From Shewanella schlegeliana (GTDB taxonomy: Bacteria > Pseudomonadota > Gammaproteobacteria > Enterobacterales > Shewanellaceae), in NCBI RefSeq assembly GCF_016765635.1, contig NZ_JAESVD010000008.1:183291-247290 (forward strand): a stretch of DNA of 64,000 nucleotides, written 5' to 3'. The stretch's first letter is position 1; the number at the start of each line of letters is the position of its first letter. The position numbers and the translations under genes are program-made. This document shows, in pieces, positions 1-9,527 of the stretch. The notes beneath the pieces are model-generated. The model was not told where the DNA came from and made no database searches. It was given only the letters and a program-made list of their open reading frames with translations.

Positions 1-464
1 ACGGTTGCTGCGGTAACAGCCCTATGAGTAGAGATATAGACTGAGAAAATTAGCAATAATATTGATTGCTGGTGGTCATTTAATTCGTTGGCTGGTTTAG
101 ATGAAAATATTGCGGTGTCATTTGCGGCTAAATATGAGCTCTGTTCGTTAAAGCTCAAAGCAACTCCAAGTTATAAACTTAAAGCCTTGGGGCTTAAAGT
201 CAAAGCCGATGAAATAGGCAGAGACAAGGACAGAGCCGATCACATAAAGGCCTTTGTGAAAGAGAAGAAAAAGGTCTGGATTTAACCCTTGAAAAAATGC
301 AAAAAATTTGCCGATAGACTCTAACTGCGCAAACGATTGACTGGGCTATTTTTATCCGTCACAAACAGAACTAATGAAGCATTAACACTCGGGATGATAT
401 TGGCCTAACCGCTTATTTAGGGCGGATTTACTCAAAAGAGTAATAGCCTCTCCACTTTAAACTT

Positions 465-490
465 TGTCCGCTAACGGACACTTTGTTGCA
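465..490 (+). promoter_or_regulatory. TGTCCG palindrome overlapping a weak -24/-12 element
   Basis: TGTCCG-CTAA-CGGACA (465-480) is a perfect inverted repeat about 70 bases before the Crp/Fnr-family gene. From 475 to 490 the bases also fit a weak sigma-54 element: GG and TTGCA are at the correct spacing, but the rest of the -24 box is poor. The same TGTCCG half-site occurs in an array at 48843-48910, so one regulator may bind both places. Function is inferred. Confidence 0.35.
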
Positions 491-547
491 GTTAACTATG
501 TCATAATCAGCTCTTTCCACGCTTAATCACCACTCTAAGGTACGACA

Positions 548-1264
548 TTGATTGACTCCAAGCTTAAAGAAATCGTACGTTGGAATACGGAACTTTCACC
601 TGCTTTAGTTAACAAGTTACTGTCTGTTGCTCAGCTAAAAACTCAATTAAAGCCTAGTGAGGTGGATGGTTCAGCTATCGCTCACCAAGGCGCAAGTTTT
701 ATACTAGAAGGCACTGTGGCTATAGGTATGCAAACGCCTGGCCTTAAAACCGTCAACAACATAGTGATGGGTAAAGGCGACTGGTTTGGTAATTATGACA
801 ACCAAAATACTGGTTGCACTCCGTTTTTCATTACTGAGATCGATAACGTTAAACTGATTCATTTTAGTAATTTTGATCTTCACCGTTTAGCCCAAGACAA
901 CATTGAAATATATAAATGGTTTCATGCCTTGTCATTCGAAGCTAAAGCTAAATGGTTGCAATCTCAGCTTATGATGAGCGAAGTTAAAGATAAGCGTATT
1001 GTCTATCTACTGATCGAACTTGCAGCACATATTCCGAGCGTTTTAGGTGAGATCCCACAAATCAAAATTTCACAGCAGCAGATAAGTGAAATTACTGGAA
1101 TCGCTCGCCAGAGAGTCAATGAAGCTATCAAGCAACTAGAGGTGGAAAATTTAGTGGAGCTTAAGCGTAACTGCATCTATCTTACCGACCTCACAGGGCT
1201 TGGACATAAGCTCGATCGCGTAGACTTAAGTATCCGAGATCCGAGGTTACTCATCGGTCACTAA
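548..1264 (+). CDS. Crp/Fnr-family transcriptional regulator
   Basis: A 238-residue protein with the Crp/Fnr layout: an N-terminal effector-binding beta-barrel (about residues 30-120), a linking helix, and a C-terminal winged helix (about 160-225). The recognition region reads ISQQQISEITGIARQRVNEA, typical of HTH_Crp. No cysteine cluster of the Fnr iron-sulfur type is seen, so it is probably not an oxygen sensor; the ligand is unknown. The start is TTG at 548, supported by AAGG at 537-540; the first in-frame ATG lies well inside the barrel. It is transcribed alone. A TGTCCG palindrome sits just upstream, which may tie it to the two-component regulator encoded at 42180-43625. Confidence 0.85.
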   Translation: MIDSKLKEIVRWNTELSPALVNKLLSVAQLKTQLKPSEVDGSAIAHQGASFILEGTVAIGMQTPGLKTVNNIVMGKGDWFGNYDNQNTGCTPFFITEIDNVKLIHFSNFDLHRLAQDNIEIYKWFHALSFEAKAKWLQSQLMMSEVKDKRIVYLLIELAAHIPSVLGEIPQIKISQQQISEITGIARQRVNEAIKQLEVENLVELKRNCIYLTDLTGLGHKLDRVDLSIRDPRLLIGH

Positions 1265-1288
1265 TACTCGCTTCAATAACTTAGACTA

Positions 1289-1510
1289 ATGGGCTGAAGC
1301 CAACCTACAGAAGAACAAATATCGCTCTTTCATCTATGCTTGTCCGTATTGGCTAGCACCGTCTCAGCCTGAACCGTAAGCGCAGCGTTCTGTAGTGACG
1401 CAGTCACGTTCTCTAGGCCGCAGGCCGTTCATCTTAGCTTTAACTGTCTTAGCTCTTCCTAGGACCTTTCTTTGCCTTTCCTAGAACCTAGCTCCTTCTT
1501 TATAACCTCC
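1289..1510. repeat. Intergenic composite repeat island 1
   Basis: Contains a REP-like unit (1289-1310, GGGCTGAAGCCAACCTACAG), a longer unit at 1374-1430 with inverted repeats GTGACGCAGTCAC and GGCCGCAGGCC, and CCTAGAACCTAG-type words. The same units recur near 9.4, 15.6, 49.2 and 57.5 kb. No gene is seen in 1265-1570. Confidence 0.7.
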
Positions 1511-1570
1511 TTTGCTTATCCTTCCTTGGCAAGATAGACTGCTTAGGTCATTGATAGGAGTCCTTTTATT

Positions 1571-2200
1571 ATGCCATCACAGTTACCGCCTCAGTTCTCA
1601 TCCAGTGCGAGCGATAAAGCATGCCGTAAAGCGATCCGCAGCCAGATCAGGGAGGCGCGCCGCTCATTGGCCACCGAACAGCAAGACAGCTTTGCGATGA
1701 CAGCCGCGGACTTTACCCTATCAAAACTTAAACAACTCAAGGCACAGCGTGTTGCCCTGTACTTAACCAATGACGGTGAGCTCGATACCAAGCCGTTAAT
1801 CGAGGCGCTTTGGCAGAATGAGGTTGAGGTCTACCTACCTAGGCTGCACCCCTTTAGCCCAGGAAACTTACTCTTTTTTCGCTACCAAACCGATACCCAG
1901 ATGCAGAAGAACCATATGCGTATCTGGGAGCCAAAACTGAACATCACCCAGATGCTGCTCCCCCATCAGATCGATGTGGTGATCACGCCGCTTGTTGCCT
2001 TCGACCTGCTGGGCAACAGAATGGGTATGGGCGGCGGTTTCTATGATAGAACTCTGGCTAACTGGCAGCACACGGGCAAGCCTTTGCCCATAGGCTATGC
2101 TCATGATTGCCAGCAAGTTGATAAATTGCCCTGCGAGCATTGGGATGTGCCGTTACCGTTTATCATCACCCCTAGCCACTGCCATAGTTTTGAGCTGTAG
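1571..2200 (+). CDS. ygfA: 5-formyltetrahydrofolate cyclo-ligase
   Basis: A 209-residue cytosolic enzyme of the 5-FCL family, which converts 5-formyl-THF to 5,10-methenyl-THF with ATP. The signature is the nucleotide/folate site LGNRMGMGGGFYDRTLANW near residues 150-170; the N-terminal basic helices (KAIRSQIREARRSL) are also typical. Length is normal for the family. In many gammaproteobacteria ygfA follows the 6S RNA gene, but here the upstream 300 bases are repeat DNA and no 6S RNA was recognised. The last third of this gene is duplicated at 9528-9783 as a broken fragment. Confidence 0.92.
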   Translation: MPSQLPPQFSSSASDKACRKAIRSQIREARRSLATEQQDSFAMTAADFTLSKLKQLKAQRVALYLTNDGELDTKPLIEALWQNEVEVYLPRLHPFSPGNLLFFRYQTDTQMQKNHMRIWEPKLNITQMLLPHQIDVVITPLVAFDLLGNRMGMGGGFYDRTLANWQHTGKPLPIGYAHDCQQVDKLPCEHWDVPLPFIITPSHCHSFEL

Positions 2201-2220
2201 CTGTCATTAGAATTATTGCT

Positions 2221-2250
2221 GCTGAAAGGAAGTTGTTTAAGCCTTTCAGC
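2221..2250. terminator. Hairpin after ygfA
   Basis: GCTGAAAGG (2221-2229) pairs with CCTTTCAGC (2242-2250) just after the ygfA stop. There is no clear T-run, so termination is uncertain. The hairpin is kept in the duplicate near 9806-9835. Confidence 0.4.
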
Positions 2251-2404
2251 TATATCGTTTGCAAAGCTTCCCCATTAAAATAGGGGATTGAAATACTGCA
2301 ATCATCTTAACTCGCCCCCTCACCTCTAATACCACTCACCGACCATCCCCCTGATTCGGCAAGACTATACTTAACAACATCTTTTCATTTTTTAGACAGG
2401 TGTT

Positions 2405-2770
2405 ATACCAATCAGTATAAAGATTTAGTCGCTCAGCGAGAGTTTAGCGGTTATGAGGCAAAGTCATTAAGTGCTCCTGCTTTAATGACATTCGAGCATC
2501 TGACCTCCAAGGATGGAGTAAATGTCTTATGTATGTCGGGAACATACAAGACCATGTGGTTTGCAACGAGTGAAGAGCATCGTTGTTCTACGCTTAAGCT
2601 CGTTAACACAGCATTAGAAGCGCTAAAACTCGCCATTCTGGAGCGTTTTTGGCTGCCTACTTCAGCTTTGAACAGCTTTACAAGGGAATAACCATTCTTG
2701 CAGCTATTCGCCTTGAATTAGTTTGCCAAAAACCGCTCTGAGTAGATCAACTTCTTATACTGATTGGTAT
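2405..2770. mobile_element. 366-bp MITE-like element with 16-bp terminal inverted repeats
   Basis: ATACCAATCAGTATAA (2405-2420) is the exact reverse complement of TTATACTGATTGGTAT (2755-2770). The uninterrupted target is visible in the duplicate at about 9995-10010, which shows that the element entered between the ribosome-binding site and the ATG of the DUF1326 copy, duplicating 1-3 bases (T to TAT). It contains a 68-residue open frame (2485-2691) without recognisable function and no transposase, so it is probably non-autonomous. Confidence 0.85.
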
Positions 2771-2771
2771 T

Positions 2772-3062
2772 ATGAGTGCAGAGAATAATAACTGGTCGCT
2801 GAATATGCACCAGATTGAAACCTGTAACTGTCATCATGGCTGCGACTGCATACTGTTTATCGACTCAAATGCCAACGAGGAGTAGGTCACAGCCATAGCC
2901 ATAATATTTTCAGGCGCAGCAGGCGGGATGCCTTTAGAAGCCCTCGCCACGACATTTACTACTGTCGTTGGCCTGCTATCATCGATATCAATATAGATCC
3001 CCGTGAAGACAGTGCATCTTTCGATGTAGAAGGGATATGCAAGTCCAACAAAAACCGTCAAC
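2772..3062 (+). pseudogene. DUF1326 gene remnant
   Basis: Starts with the same codons as the intact gene at 10003 (MSAENNNWSLNMHQIETCN), then loses about 150 bases between two CTGC words and meets an in-frame TAG at 2883-2885. Further substitutions follow, and similarity ends near 3062. The MITE at 2405-2770 separates it from its ribosome-binding site. The region 3063-3463 holds no supported gene. Confidence 0.85.
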
Positions 3063-3463
3063 TTATTTCTGGGCGGGATGAAGCCTTGGTGATACCGACC
3101 CGTCGGACTTTCTAAAAAAGGGCTCTTTATATCGAGATTGGGGAGCATCTATTCTTTATAAGAACAAGCTACATTAAGCCATCTTACTTGAGGTGGATTT
3201 TTTGTATTTTACGATGCGAATAAATAGCGATATTCTCTTGTCAAAATAGCGGTCTTATTTAGCCAAAATACTGACAACGCTGGTAATTTTGACAGATAAC
3301 CACTATTCGCATGTCACATTATACAAAATACGAATAGTTCAAAATTAAAGCAATGCCAATACTATCAATAACTTGCATAAACCCACTCTTATAACCATCG
3401 TTGTATTAAACCTTCACTTCGAGTATAAAGCGTGAATAATTAATAACTTGTAATTTAGGGATT

Positions 3464-4924
3464 ATGGCAAGTTACACGCAAAAAGCTCGCCGTTACTACG
3501 CGGTACTACTCATTACGCTCTTCGCTCTTTCTGGTTGTAAATCTACCCCCGATACGCCGCCTGCTCCTGCGAAAGTGATCCCCCCTTCATTAAGTCATCT
3601 ACCTTTCGATGTAAAGGTTGATGGTGAAGATATAGTTGATATTCAGCTCACCTTGGGTGATCGCAACTTATATCTAAGCGATAATGGCCATATCAAAATG
3701 GTCTCAATTGCCCAGTGCCCACTGGATATCTCTGCGCACCGCGGTGACTTTCGCTTACCAGAAAGTAGCGATCTTGCCATCGCATCTGCGCTGCTTGATA
3801 ACTACAACAGTGTCGAAATCGATGTTATGCAATTAGGCGATGGCACTTGGGTTAACCATCACGATAGCCAAACTGGGCGCGCAACGGTTTATTACACCGG
3901 CGAGCGCTACAAACTTGAGCGCATGAATCTCAAGCAATATGCCAACCTAAAGCTACGCCAAAAAGGCTCGAATGAATTGCTGGATAGGCGGCCAATTACT
4001 GCATACGAGGCTTTTACTACCTTTGCTGCTTATCGTTCTTATGATCAACTGCTAAACGTAGAGATTAAGTCTGAAGCTAATGGCCATGAGTTAGTAGAGC
4101 TCGACAATATGCTGCGTCAAACCATTGGTCAGGGCGGCTTTTACTACTCGGCATCCGATCTTGAAATGCTAGAGAAGCTTCGCGGGATTAACCCACGCGT
4201 CTACCTAGGTTTTGTTCAAGGTGCTCACCCAACGAGTGTCGATAAAGTCACTGCAGATCTACGCCGAGGCGCGCAAAACGATGACTACTACTTAGATAAC
4301 CAAAAGAGTATCGAGTTTGCTGGTAAATATGGCACTAAGCGTTATCGCTCTCGCTATAAAAACTATGCCTCACTTGCCGGCATTAAAAAGCTCAATGACA
4401 AACTGGGTAATAACGCCGGCCTACATTTAGATATCCGCAGTTTCATGCAAAACACTAGCGTGTTAAACAGTGCGCACCGTTATGGCATGAAAGTGTATAC
4501 CTACACGATTAACGGCACCGATTATCATCAGTCGCAACTAAAGCGTTTGTCTAAATCCAAGCTACCAGATGGCGTCATAGTCGACACCACCCCCTATAAG
4601 ATCTGCCAAAAACTATTTAATCCTGCCGTGCCTAAAAAGCGCTATCAGCCAGTATCGGCTTCAGGTAAGTATATCGCTTCGCTACCAGGCGATGCTGACT
4701 TTGACCGCTTTAACGAAATGCTAGGCTATCAACAAGAAGGTTACTACATCTCGTTAAATTCGGGCCTTAAAGCGATTACCAGCGCTAAAGCCAAGCCTAA
4801 AAAGGTAAACAAGCAGGCTCACGGCAGTAATCCACATGGCTTCCCAACCATTGTTGATGAAGAAATTGAAACCACTAATAGCAAAACCATTATTTTAACC
4901 TTACCAAGTAGCGACAATGACTGA
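3464..4924 (+). CDS. Glycerophosphodiester phosphodiesterase-like lipoprotein
   Basis: A 486-residue predicted lipoprotein: basic N-terminus, hydrophobic stretch and lipobox LSGC (Cys about 25). The middle shows GDPD-family landmarks: SAHRGDFRLPESS (about 89-101, matching the catalytic HRG and PEN region), VEIDVMQLGDGTWVNHHD (about 117-134, matching ExD and HD), and a later LNVEIKSE strand. These suggest a metal-dependent phosphodiesterase in the cell envelope, though the substrate is unknown. The C-terminal 100 residues are low-complexity and basic. The stop overlaps the next start by 8 bases, so the two are translated together. First gene of a three-gene cassette. Confidence 0.8.
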   Translation: MASYTQKARRYYAVLLITLFALSGCKSTPDTPPAPAKVIPPSLSHLPFDVKVDGEDIVDIQLTLGDRNLYLSDNGHIKMVSIAQCPLDISAHRGDFRLPESSDLAIASALLDNYNSVEIDVMQLGDGTWVNHHDSQTGRATVYYTGERYKLERMNLKQYANLKLRQKGSNELLDRRPITAYEAFTTFAAYRSYDQLLNVEIKSEANGHELVELDNMLRQTIGQGGFYYSASDLEMLEKLRGINPRVYLGFVQGAHPTSVDKVTADLRRGAQNDDYYLDNQKSIEFAGKYGTKRYRSRYKNYASLAGIKKLNDKLGNNAGLHLDIRSFMQNTSVLNSAHRYGMKVYTYTINGTDYHQSQLKRLSKSKLPDGVIVDTTPYKICQKLFNPAVPKKRYQPVSASGKYIASLPGDADFDRFNEMLGYQQEGYYISLNSGLKAITSAKAKPKKVNKQAHGSNPHGFPTIVDEEIETTNSKTIILTLPSSDND

Positions 4925-7400
4925 TAAAAAGCACAGCCCATTTGCCACCGGTTTATTAAAATCGGCGCCAACGCAAACTAAAATGGCCGAGGCAGAAAAA
5001 CAGCTGCAAAAAGTGCAAAAAAAGCAGCAATCAACCGCAGCTAAGCAACAAAAGCAGCAAAAGCAGCAAAAAGTAGAGCAGCAGATCGCGATTACCGGAA
5101 AACCATTTTGGTGGTTGATGACCATGTTCATCTGTTCTGTGGTTTACCTGTTTCCAGAGGCGATATTCAACGCAGCTTTAACTGATGTCGCTGGTGGTCG
5201 TAACGCTAGCCATGAAGATCTTCGCGCAGTCGAGCTTTTTGGCCGAACCATTAGTGGTATTGGCGTTACCTTGCTACTGGCAGATATGCTACTGAGTGGC
5301 AAACGTGTGGCACGGGTTGGCCACGCTTTAGGCTATTTCAGCCTAATTGCGGTACTTGTGTGGCCTACGGTATTTTTTGGCCAAAAGTGGTTAGTGGATA
5401 AATTTATCATTGATGCATCTACGCCTGCAGAGCGCCAACAAGCGTATCTTTCACAGGTCTTACGTAGTGCGTTAATCGAAAAGTCGATTCAGTTTGAAGG
5501 CATAAACTACGACCCAGACACTGCTCACAGCAGCACAGAAAAAGCCTTTTTATCTGTATTTGGTGGCTTAGTCTATGCCGACGATAAACTGGTTGATGAC
5601 CTATCGCAGAAAAAGCGCATGATCATGGAAAAATTTGTCCGTGATAAAGCCATGTCTAACTTTGATACTCACTATCAAGATTACGACAACTTTCGCCAAA
5701 CCCTGCGCGGCAAGTACCAAGAGTATGCTGATGGCTCAGCTAAGTACAACCGAGCTGTTGCCAGCGCACCTGAGCGCTCAGATGAGTATTGGCTAGACAC
5801 TCAAAACCAAGTGAAGCAAGGCTGGGAGAAATATCAAAAAGGCGTTACCGCCTATGAAGCACGGGTTGAATCTCGAGCACAGAAAATCGCACCTAAACTT
5901 TATGACTATTTCGAACGTCGTAACGAGTGCCGAGAAAGAAAAGGCAACAGTCGTAATAGCTGTTATGAGCGTTTACAAGCAAACTATGACCGCGAAATCG
6001 AAAAATTAAGTATTCCTTATATCCCACCTGATGATTGGCTTATTCGTGAGGAGATCTCTACCTCTGAAAATGTCGGTAACTCAATCATTGCTGGTGTCAT
6101 GACCTTAGGGTTATTTACCGCTATGCAGGCCGTTGACGCTGCAACCGGTGGCGATGCGGGCTTGAAAGATCACCGTATGGTATACACCAACGATGTGAAC
6201 CACTATAAGAACGTGTTGATGGTAAAGATGGAGCCTGACTTTATTAAAGAATCAGGCGGCTACCCGCTCGGTATTAACTCACTACATACCTTTAGAGTGC
6301 ACGAACTCACCAGCGTTAAAGTGAATAAAAAGCTTAAACAAAAGGGCTTAAATTTACCGACAACTTGGTCTATTACCGACCGTTTAACCTTTGATAAAGC
6401 CGTTGCTAGCAAAGTGCGTCAACAGGCCGATGTTGAATGGCACAAAAATATGCGCGCTAAAAATACTGAGATGTCGCCAAACCTCAGTTGGCAGCAATTC
6501 CAGCGTCATCATGAAATTCAGCAGCGCATTGAACAGCGTATGGGCGAGTTATACGTCAAGCCAACCTTAGCCGACTGGAACAACCGTCAGTTTAAGCAGC
6601 AGATCATTGAGCCCAACATTCAGCGTAAGACCACTGAATACATCAATGTATTAGAAGCCCAGCAAGCAGAGTTTGCCGATGGCGGTAAATTTGCAGCAAC
6701 GGGTAAGTCGGCGCTACGAGCAACCATTATTCCGCCTATTTCAATGTCAATAAGCTTAGCCTTAGTACTGCTTACGGTACTTAAACTGCCAATGAAACTG
6801 GTGGAGTTAGTGCAAGCTAAACAGGCAAGCTCTAAAAGTGATGCCAAAGCAGAAAACGCAGCTAAACCCTATATCAAACCTACTGTCACCATCGCCTTAT
6901 TAGCCTGTATTTTTGTGGTGCCTTTATCTATTGGTGGTAATAAATACACCCTAGATGACTCGGCGATGAATTACTTCTTTGAGCAAATGGAGAAGAACGA
7001 TTCAGCGAGTGTTTCCTACGCTCTTAAGTGGCTACTTGTCACCCAACCACTGGTGCAACCTATTGGTACATCACTAGATAACGCCCTTAAAATGACCCAA
7101 GGTTTCCACGCCATTAGTGAGCCATTAAACCGTTTCGATTTAGCGGTGTTACCAGAGCATGATGAGGTGGTCATCACACAAAGCGCCGCAGCTAAGCCTA
7201 GCTTAACCCTGCCATTAACCATTAATACCAACGTGGATAATGCCAGAATTTCGGTGATGAATATTAAGCCAAAGTATCAGTCAGGAATGCAACTTCCGCC
7301 CGGTGGCTATGACATCAAAATAAGCGCACCAGGCTACCAAGACGTACGCCAATGGGTGTACCTCAAAGCTGACCAAACTCAGTTTAACCTTAAGTTTTAA
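4917..7400 (+). CDS. Large membrane protein with PEGA-like C-terminal domain
   Basis: An 827-residue protein of unknown function. Residues 20-55 are a Lys/Gln-rich, probably coiled-coil, cytosolic segment. Hydrophobic segments lie near 62-80, 110-128, 135-155, 395-410, 605-625 and 660-675, with a long charged region (about 170-390) between them. The last 60 residues (NARISVMNIKPKYQSGMQLP, then GGYDIKISAPGYQDVRQWVY) resemble a PEGA domain, usually extracytoplasmic. It overlaps the upstream lipoprotein gene and is followed 25 bases later by the DnaJ-zinc-finger gene, so the three probably act together in the envelope. No enzyme motif was recognised. Confidence 0.75.
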   Translation: MTDKKHSPFATGLLKSAPTQTKMAEAEKQLQKVQKKQQSTAAKQQKQQKQQKVEQQIAITGKPFWWLMTMFICSVVYLFPEAIFNAALTDVAGGRNASHEDLRAVELFGRTISGIGVTLLLADMLLSGKRVARVGHALGYFSLIAVLVWPTVFFGQKWLVDKFIIDASTPAERQQAYLSQVLRSALIEKSIQFEGINYDPDTAHSSTEKAFLSVFGGLVYADDKLVDDLSQKKRMIMEKFVRDKAMSNFDTHYQDYDNFRQTLRGKYQEYADGSAKYNRAVASAPERSDEYWLDTQNQVKQGWEKYQKGVTAYEARVESRAQKIAPKLYDYFERRNECRERKGNSRNSCYERLQANYDREIEKLSIPYIPPDDWLIREEISTSENVGNSIIAGVMTLGLFTAMQAVDAATGGDAGLKDHRMVYTNDVNHYKNVLMVKMEPDFIKESGGYPLGINSLHTFRVHELTSVKVNKKLKQKGLNLPTTWSITDRLTFDKAVASKVRQQADVEWHKNMRAKNTEMSPNLSWQQFQRHHEIQQRIEQRMGELYVKPTLADWNNRQFKQQIIEPNIQRKTTEYINVLEAQQAEFADGGKFAATGKSALRATIIPPISMSISLALVLLTVLKLPMKLVELVQAKQASSKSDAKAENAAKPYIKPTVTIALLACIFVVPLSIGGNKYTLDDSAMNYFFEQMEKNDSASVSYALKWLLVTQPLVQPIGTSLDNALKMTQGFHAISEPLNRFDLAVLPEHDEVVITQSAAAKPSLTLPLTINTNVDNARISVMNIKPKYQSGMQLPPGGYDIKISAPGYQDVRQWVYLKADQTQFNLKF

Positions 7401-7425
7401 CCCGTGATTTTATAGGAAGTATCAG

Positions 7426-9318
7426 GTGAGTAAGTTACAACAGTTTCAAGACTTTATTCGAAGCAACGGTGAAAAAATCACTGGGGTTAATGTCCCCGTA
7501 GTCCTTAGCGATGAACAGGCTAAAGATGCCCAATTAAAGTTCAACTTTGGCTGGCGAGTCGAAATTGGCGTAAGCCGCCATAAACACGGTGGCCAACGCC
7601 CGTCAGGTATTGCCAGTGGTAGCTCTTCAAGAGCAAGCCAAGAGGCCAATAAAGCCGCTCAGGAATATGTTAGTGGCCGAAATCCACTGTTTAACGAACG
7701 TTTTTTAAAGATCCTCGGCCCGGATGTTTCAAAAAACTTTTTAATCAAAAATACCAACCTACATTCAGCTCCAGATGTCTATGTAGGCGAAGATCTTTGT
7801 AATACCTGTAATGGTTCTGGCTGTGTGAGATGTAGAAGCTGTCGTGGCAGCGGTAAATTAAATTGTCTTTCCTGCAGCGGCAGTGGCCGAGTCAGTGTAA
7901 GTCGCTATGACAGTTACAATGAACGTACGGTTTACACCACTGAAACTTGCTCAACCTGTTATGGCAGCGGTAACCGCACTTGTACCAGCTGTGGTGGTAG
8001 CGGTGATGTCACTTGTGGTACCTGTGAGGGTAGCGGTTATTTATACTATAGCTACACCATTGATGGCGAAGCGAAGCGCAGCACCAAGTGGTTCTACACC
8101 AGCAGCGATTACCATGAATGGACTGACGACTTTGTTAAACGTACAGGACTGAACGTTGTTCACTGCGTTAACGATATCACTGAAATCGATGTGAAGAATG
8201 AGCTTGACGGTTGTACCTTTATATATGGGTTTACCGCGGTATTACCAACGCTACAATTTACCGCAAGCATCGATAAAGTCGACACTAAAATGTGCTTTGC
8301 AGGTAAGCAAAACCTTACCCACGATGCAGGCGGAGTCTACGACCCTGCGGTTTGGCAAGTTGCGCAGCAACTTGGGGCTGGCAGCAAGAACAAGGATATC
8401 AATGCTCTGGCGACGCCCGCGATTAAGGATATTATTGAAGCTAGGGAGACTAAGAGTAAAATTGCGTTACTTGACGAAAACTGGGTTTCTACCGATATCA
8501 AAGACGCTGTTGGCGCCAATTACGACAGCTTAGTAGGCCAACTTAAAAAGCAGAGCGTTAAAGGCATCGTGCCTAAAATGCTGGCTTCGCTGGTTAAATA
8601 TGCCGTGCTGTTCTTTACCTTAGCGGTAATGATCGCTCTTTTATTCCCACAGTTTGCTGAAAATGCCATAGAAAGAATGGGGATCATGGATTATCCGCAA
8701 TGGATTATTGCGGTATTAAGTGCCGAATTTGCACTATTTGGGATCCATCCTTTTGCCAATTACGTCTTCGCGTTAGGCTTATTCTATGTAAGCTATCAAT
8801 TTGTAAAAAAATTCTATTGGAAAAATATTGGTAAGGCTAAAACCTACGCTTTAGCATTAGGTATCACCTTACTGCTCCCCCATGTTTGCCTAAGCTTGTA
8901 TTACAACACTATCAGCGCGTTAGATAAGCCACCTGCGCTTGTTAATGCACTCGCAGGCGGCGCCATTATTCTAGGCTTATATCTATTGGTTATGGGTGTT
9001 AAATTGCCGAAGAAATGGTATTTAAAGCCAATAGGCTTAATTGCCGCAGCAGCACTGTATGTGGGTCTTCAGTTTGTGATTGCCATGCTTAATGGTCCAC
9101 TGGGTATTGTGCCTGTAGAAGAGAACTACGCGAGAGGGATTAGCGACATAATGCAGCCAGCAATTATGTATACTCAGTACAATGTTGTCGAAATTATTTT
9201 GCTATCAGTGCTGTTTAGCTATTTCTTAACTCGCCGCCGTTTTTGGCTTAACGCTAAGACCTTGGTTGCCGACTACAACAGCCCAGTTCTGCTGAAATCG
9301 ATGAATATGGAACGTTAA
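7426..9318 (+). CDS. Membrane protein with six DnaJ-type CxxCxGxG motifs
   Basis: A 630-residue protein. Residues 125-204 contain six CxxCxGxG motifs (CNTCNGSG, CRSCRGSG, CLSCSGSG, CSTCYGSG, CTSCGGSG, CGTCEGSG); DnaJ itself has four. There is no J-domain (no HPD). The C-terminal half (about 385-615) has around six hydrophobic segments. The start is GTG at 7426 with AGGA at 7414-7417. The motif block should bind zinc and may hold unfolded or partner proteins at the membrane; this role is inferred. Third gene of the cassette; no hairpin terminator is obvious after it. Confidence 0.78.
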   Translation: MSKLQQFQDFIRSNGEKITGVNVPVVLSDEQAKDAQLKFNFGWRVEIGVSRHKHGGQRPSGIASGSSSRASQEANKAAQEYVSGRNPLFNERFLKILGPDVSKNFLIKNTNLHSAPDVYVGEDLCNTCNGSGCVRCRSCRGSGKLNCLSCSGSGRVSVSRYDSYNERTVYTTETCSTCYGSGNRTCTSCGGSGDVTCGTCEGSGYLYYSYTIDGEAKRSTKWFYTSSDYHEWTDDFVKRTGLNVVHCVNDITEIDVKNELDGCTFIYGFTAVLPTLQFTASIDKVDTKMCFAGKQNLTHDAGGVYDPAVWQVAQQLGAGSKNKDINALATPAIKDIIEARETKSKIALLDENWVSTDIKDAVGANYDSLVGQLKKQSVKGIVPKMLASLVKYAVLFFTLAVMIALLFPQFAENAIERMGIMDYPQWIIAVLSAEFALFGIHPFANYVFALGLFYVSYQFVKKFYWKNIGKAKTYALALGITLLLPHVCLSLYYNTISALDKPPALVNALAGGAIILGLYLLVMGVKLPKKWYLKPIGLIAAAALYVGLQFVIAMLNGPLGIVPVEENYARGISDIMQPAIMYTQYNVVEIILLSVLFSYFLTRRRFWLNAKTLVADYNSPVLLKSMNMER

Positions 9319-9344
9319 TAGCTAAGGCAATACCAGCTAAGACG

Positions 9345-9527
9345 ACAAGTCAAAGAAGAATAAAGCAAAGACGAAACAGCCGGGTAAAACCGGAAAAGCT
9401 AAGCAGCTAGTATCGTCTTTGCTTGTATCTAGAACCCGCTTTTCCTCGCCTTTGCTTTATAAATAAAACCAAGACTGATGGGCTCAAGCCCAACCTACAG
9501 CAGAGCAGATGTCGCTCTTTGCTTATC
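9345..9527. repeat. Intergenic composite repeat island 2
   Basis: Carries purine/pyrimidine-rich words related to the other islands (AAGACGAAACAGCCGGG, TAGAACCC) and a REP-like unit at 9478-9500 (GGGCTCAAGCCCAACCTACA). It ends exactly where similarity to ygfA begins. Confidence 0.6.

Larger units (their letters stand above)
1945..3062. repeat. Left copy of a long direct duplication (ygfA 3' end to DUF1326)
   Basis: From the ygfA 3' third through the intergenic region into a DUF1326 reading frame, this matches 9528-about 10445 almost base for base. Examples are GATTCGGCAAGACTATACTT and the GCTGAAAGG/CCTTTCAGC hairpin. This copy holds intact ygfA, an inserted MITE (2405-2770) and a broken DUF1326 gene. 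The match stops inside DUF1326 near 3062. Confidence 0.85.

Noticed and set aside
88..285. 65-codon Lys-rich open frame at the window edge
   Set aside because: No good start or ribosome-binding site and no recognised family; it may be a remnant of a gene to the left.
1265..1570. 6S RNA gene before ygfA
   Set aside because: The region is made of dispersed repeats and shows no 6S-like long imperfect stem.
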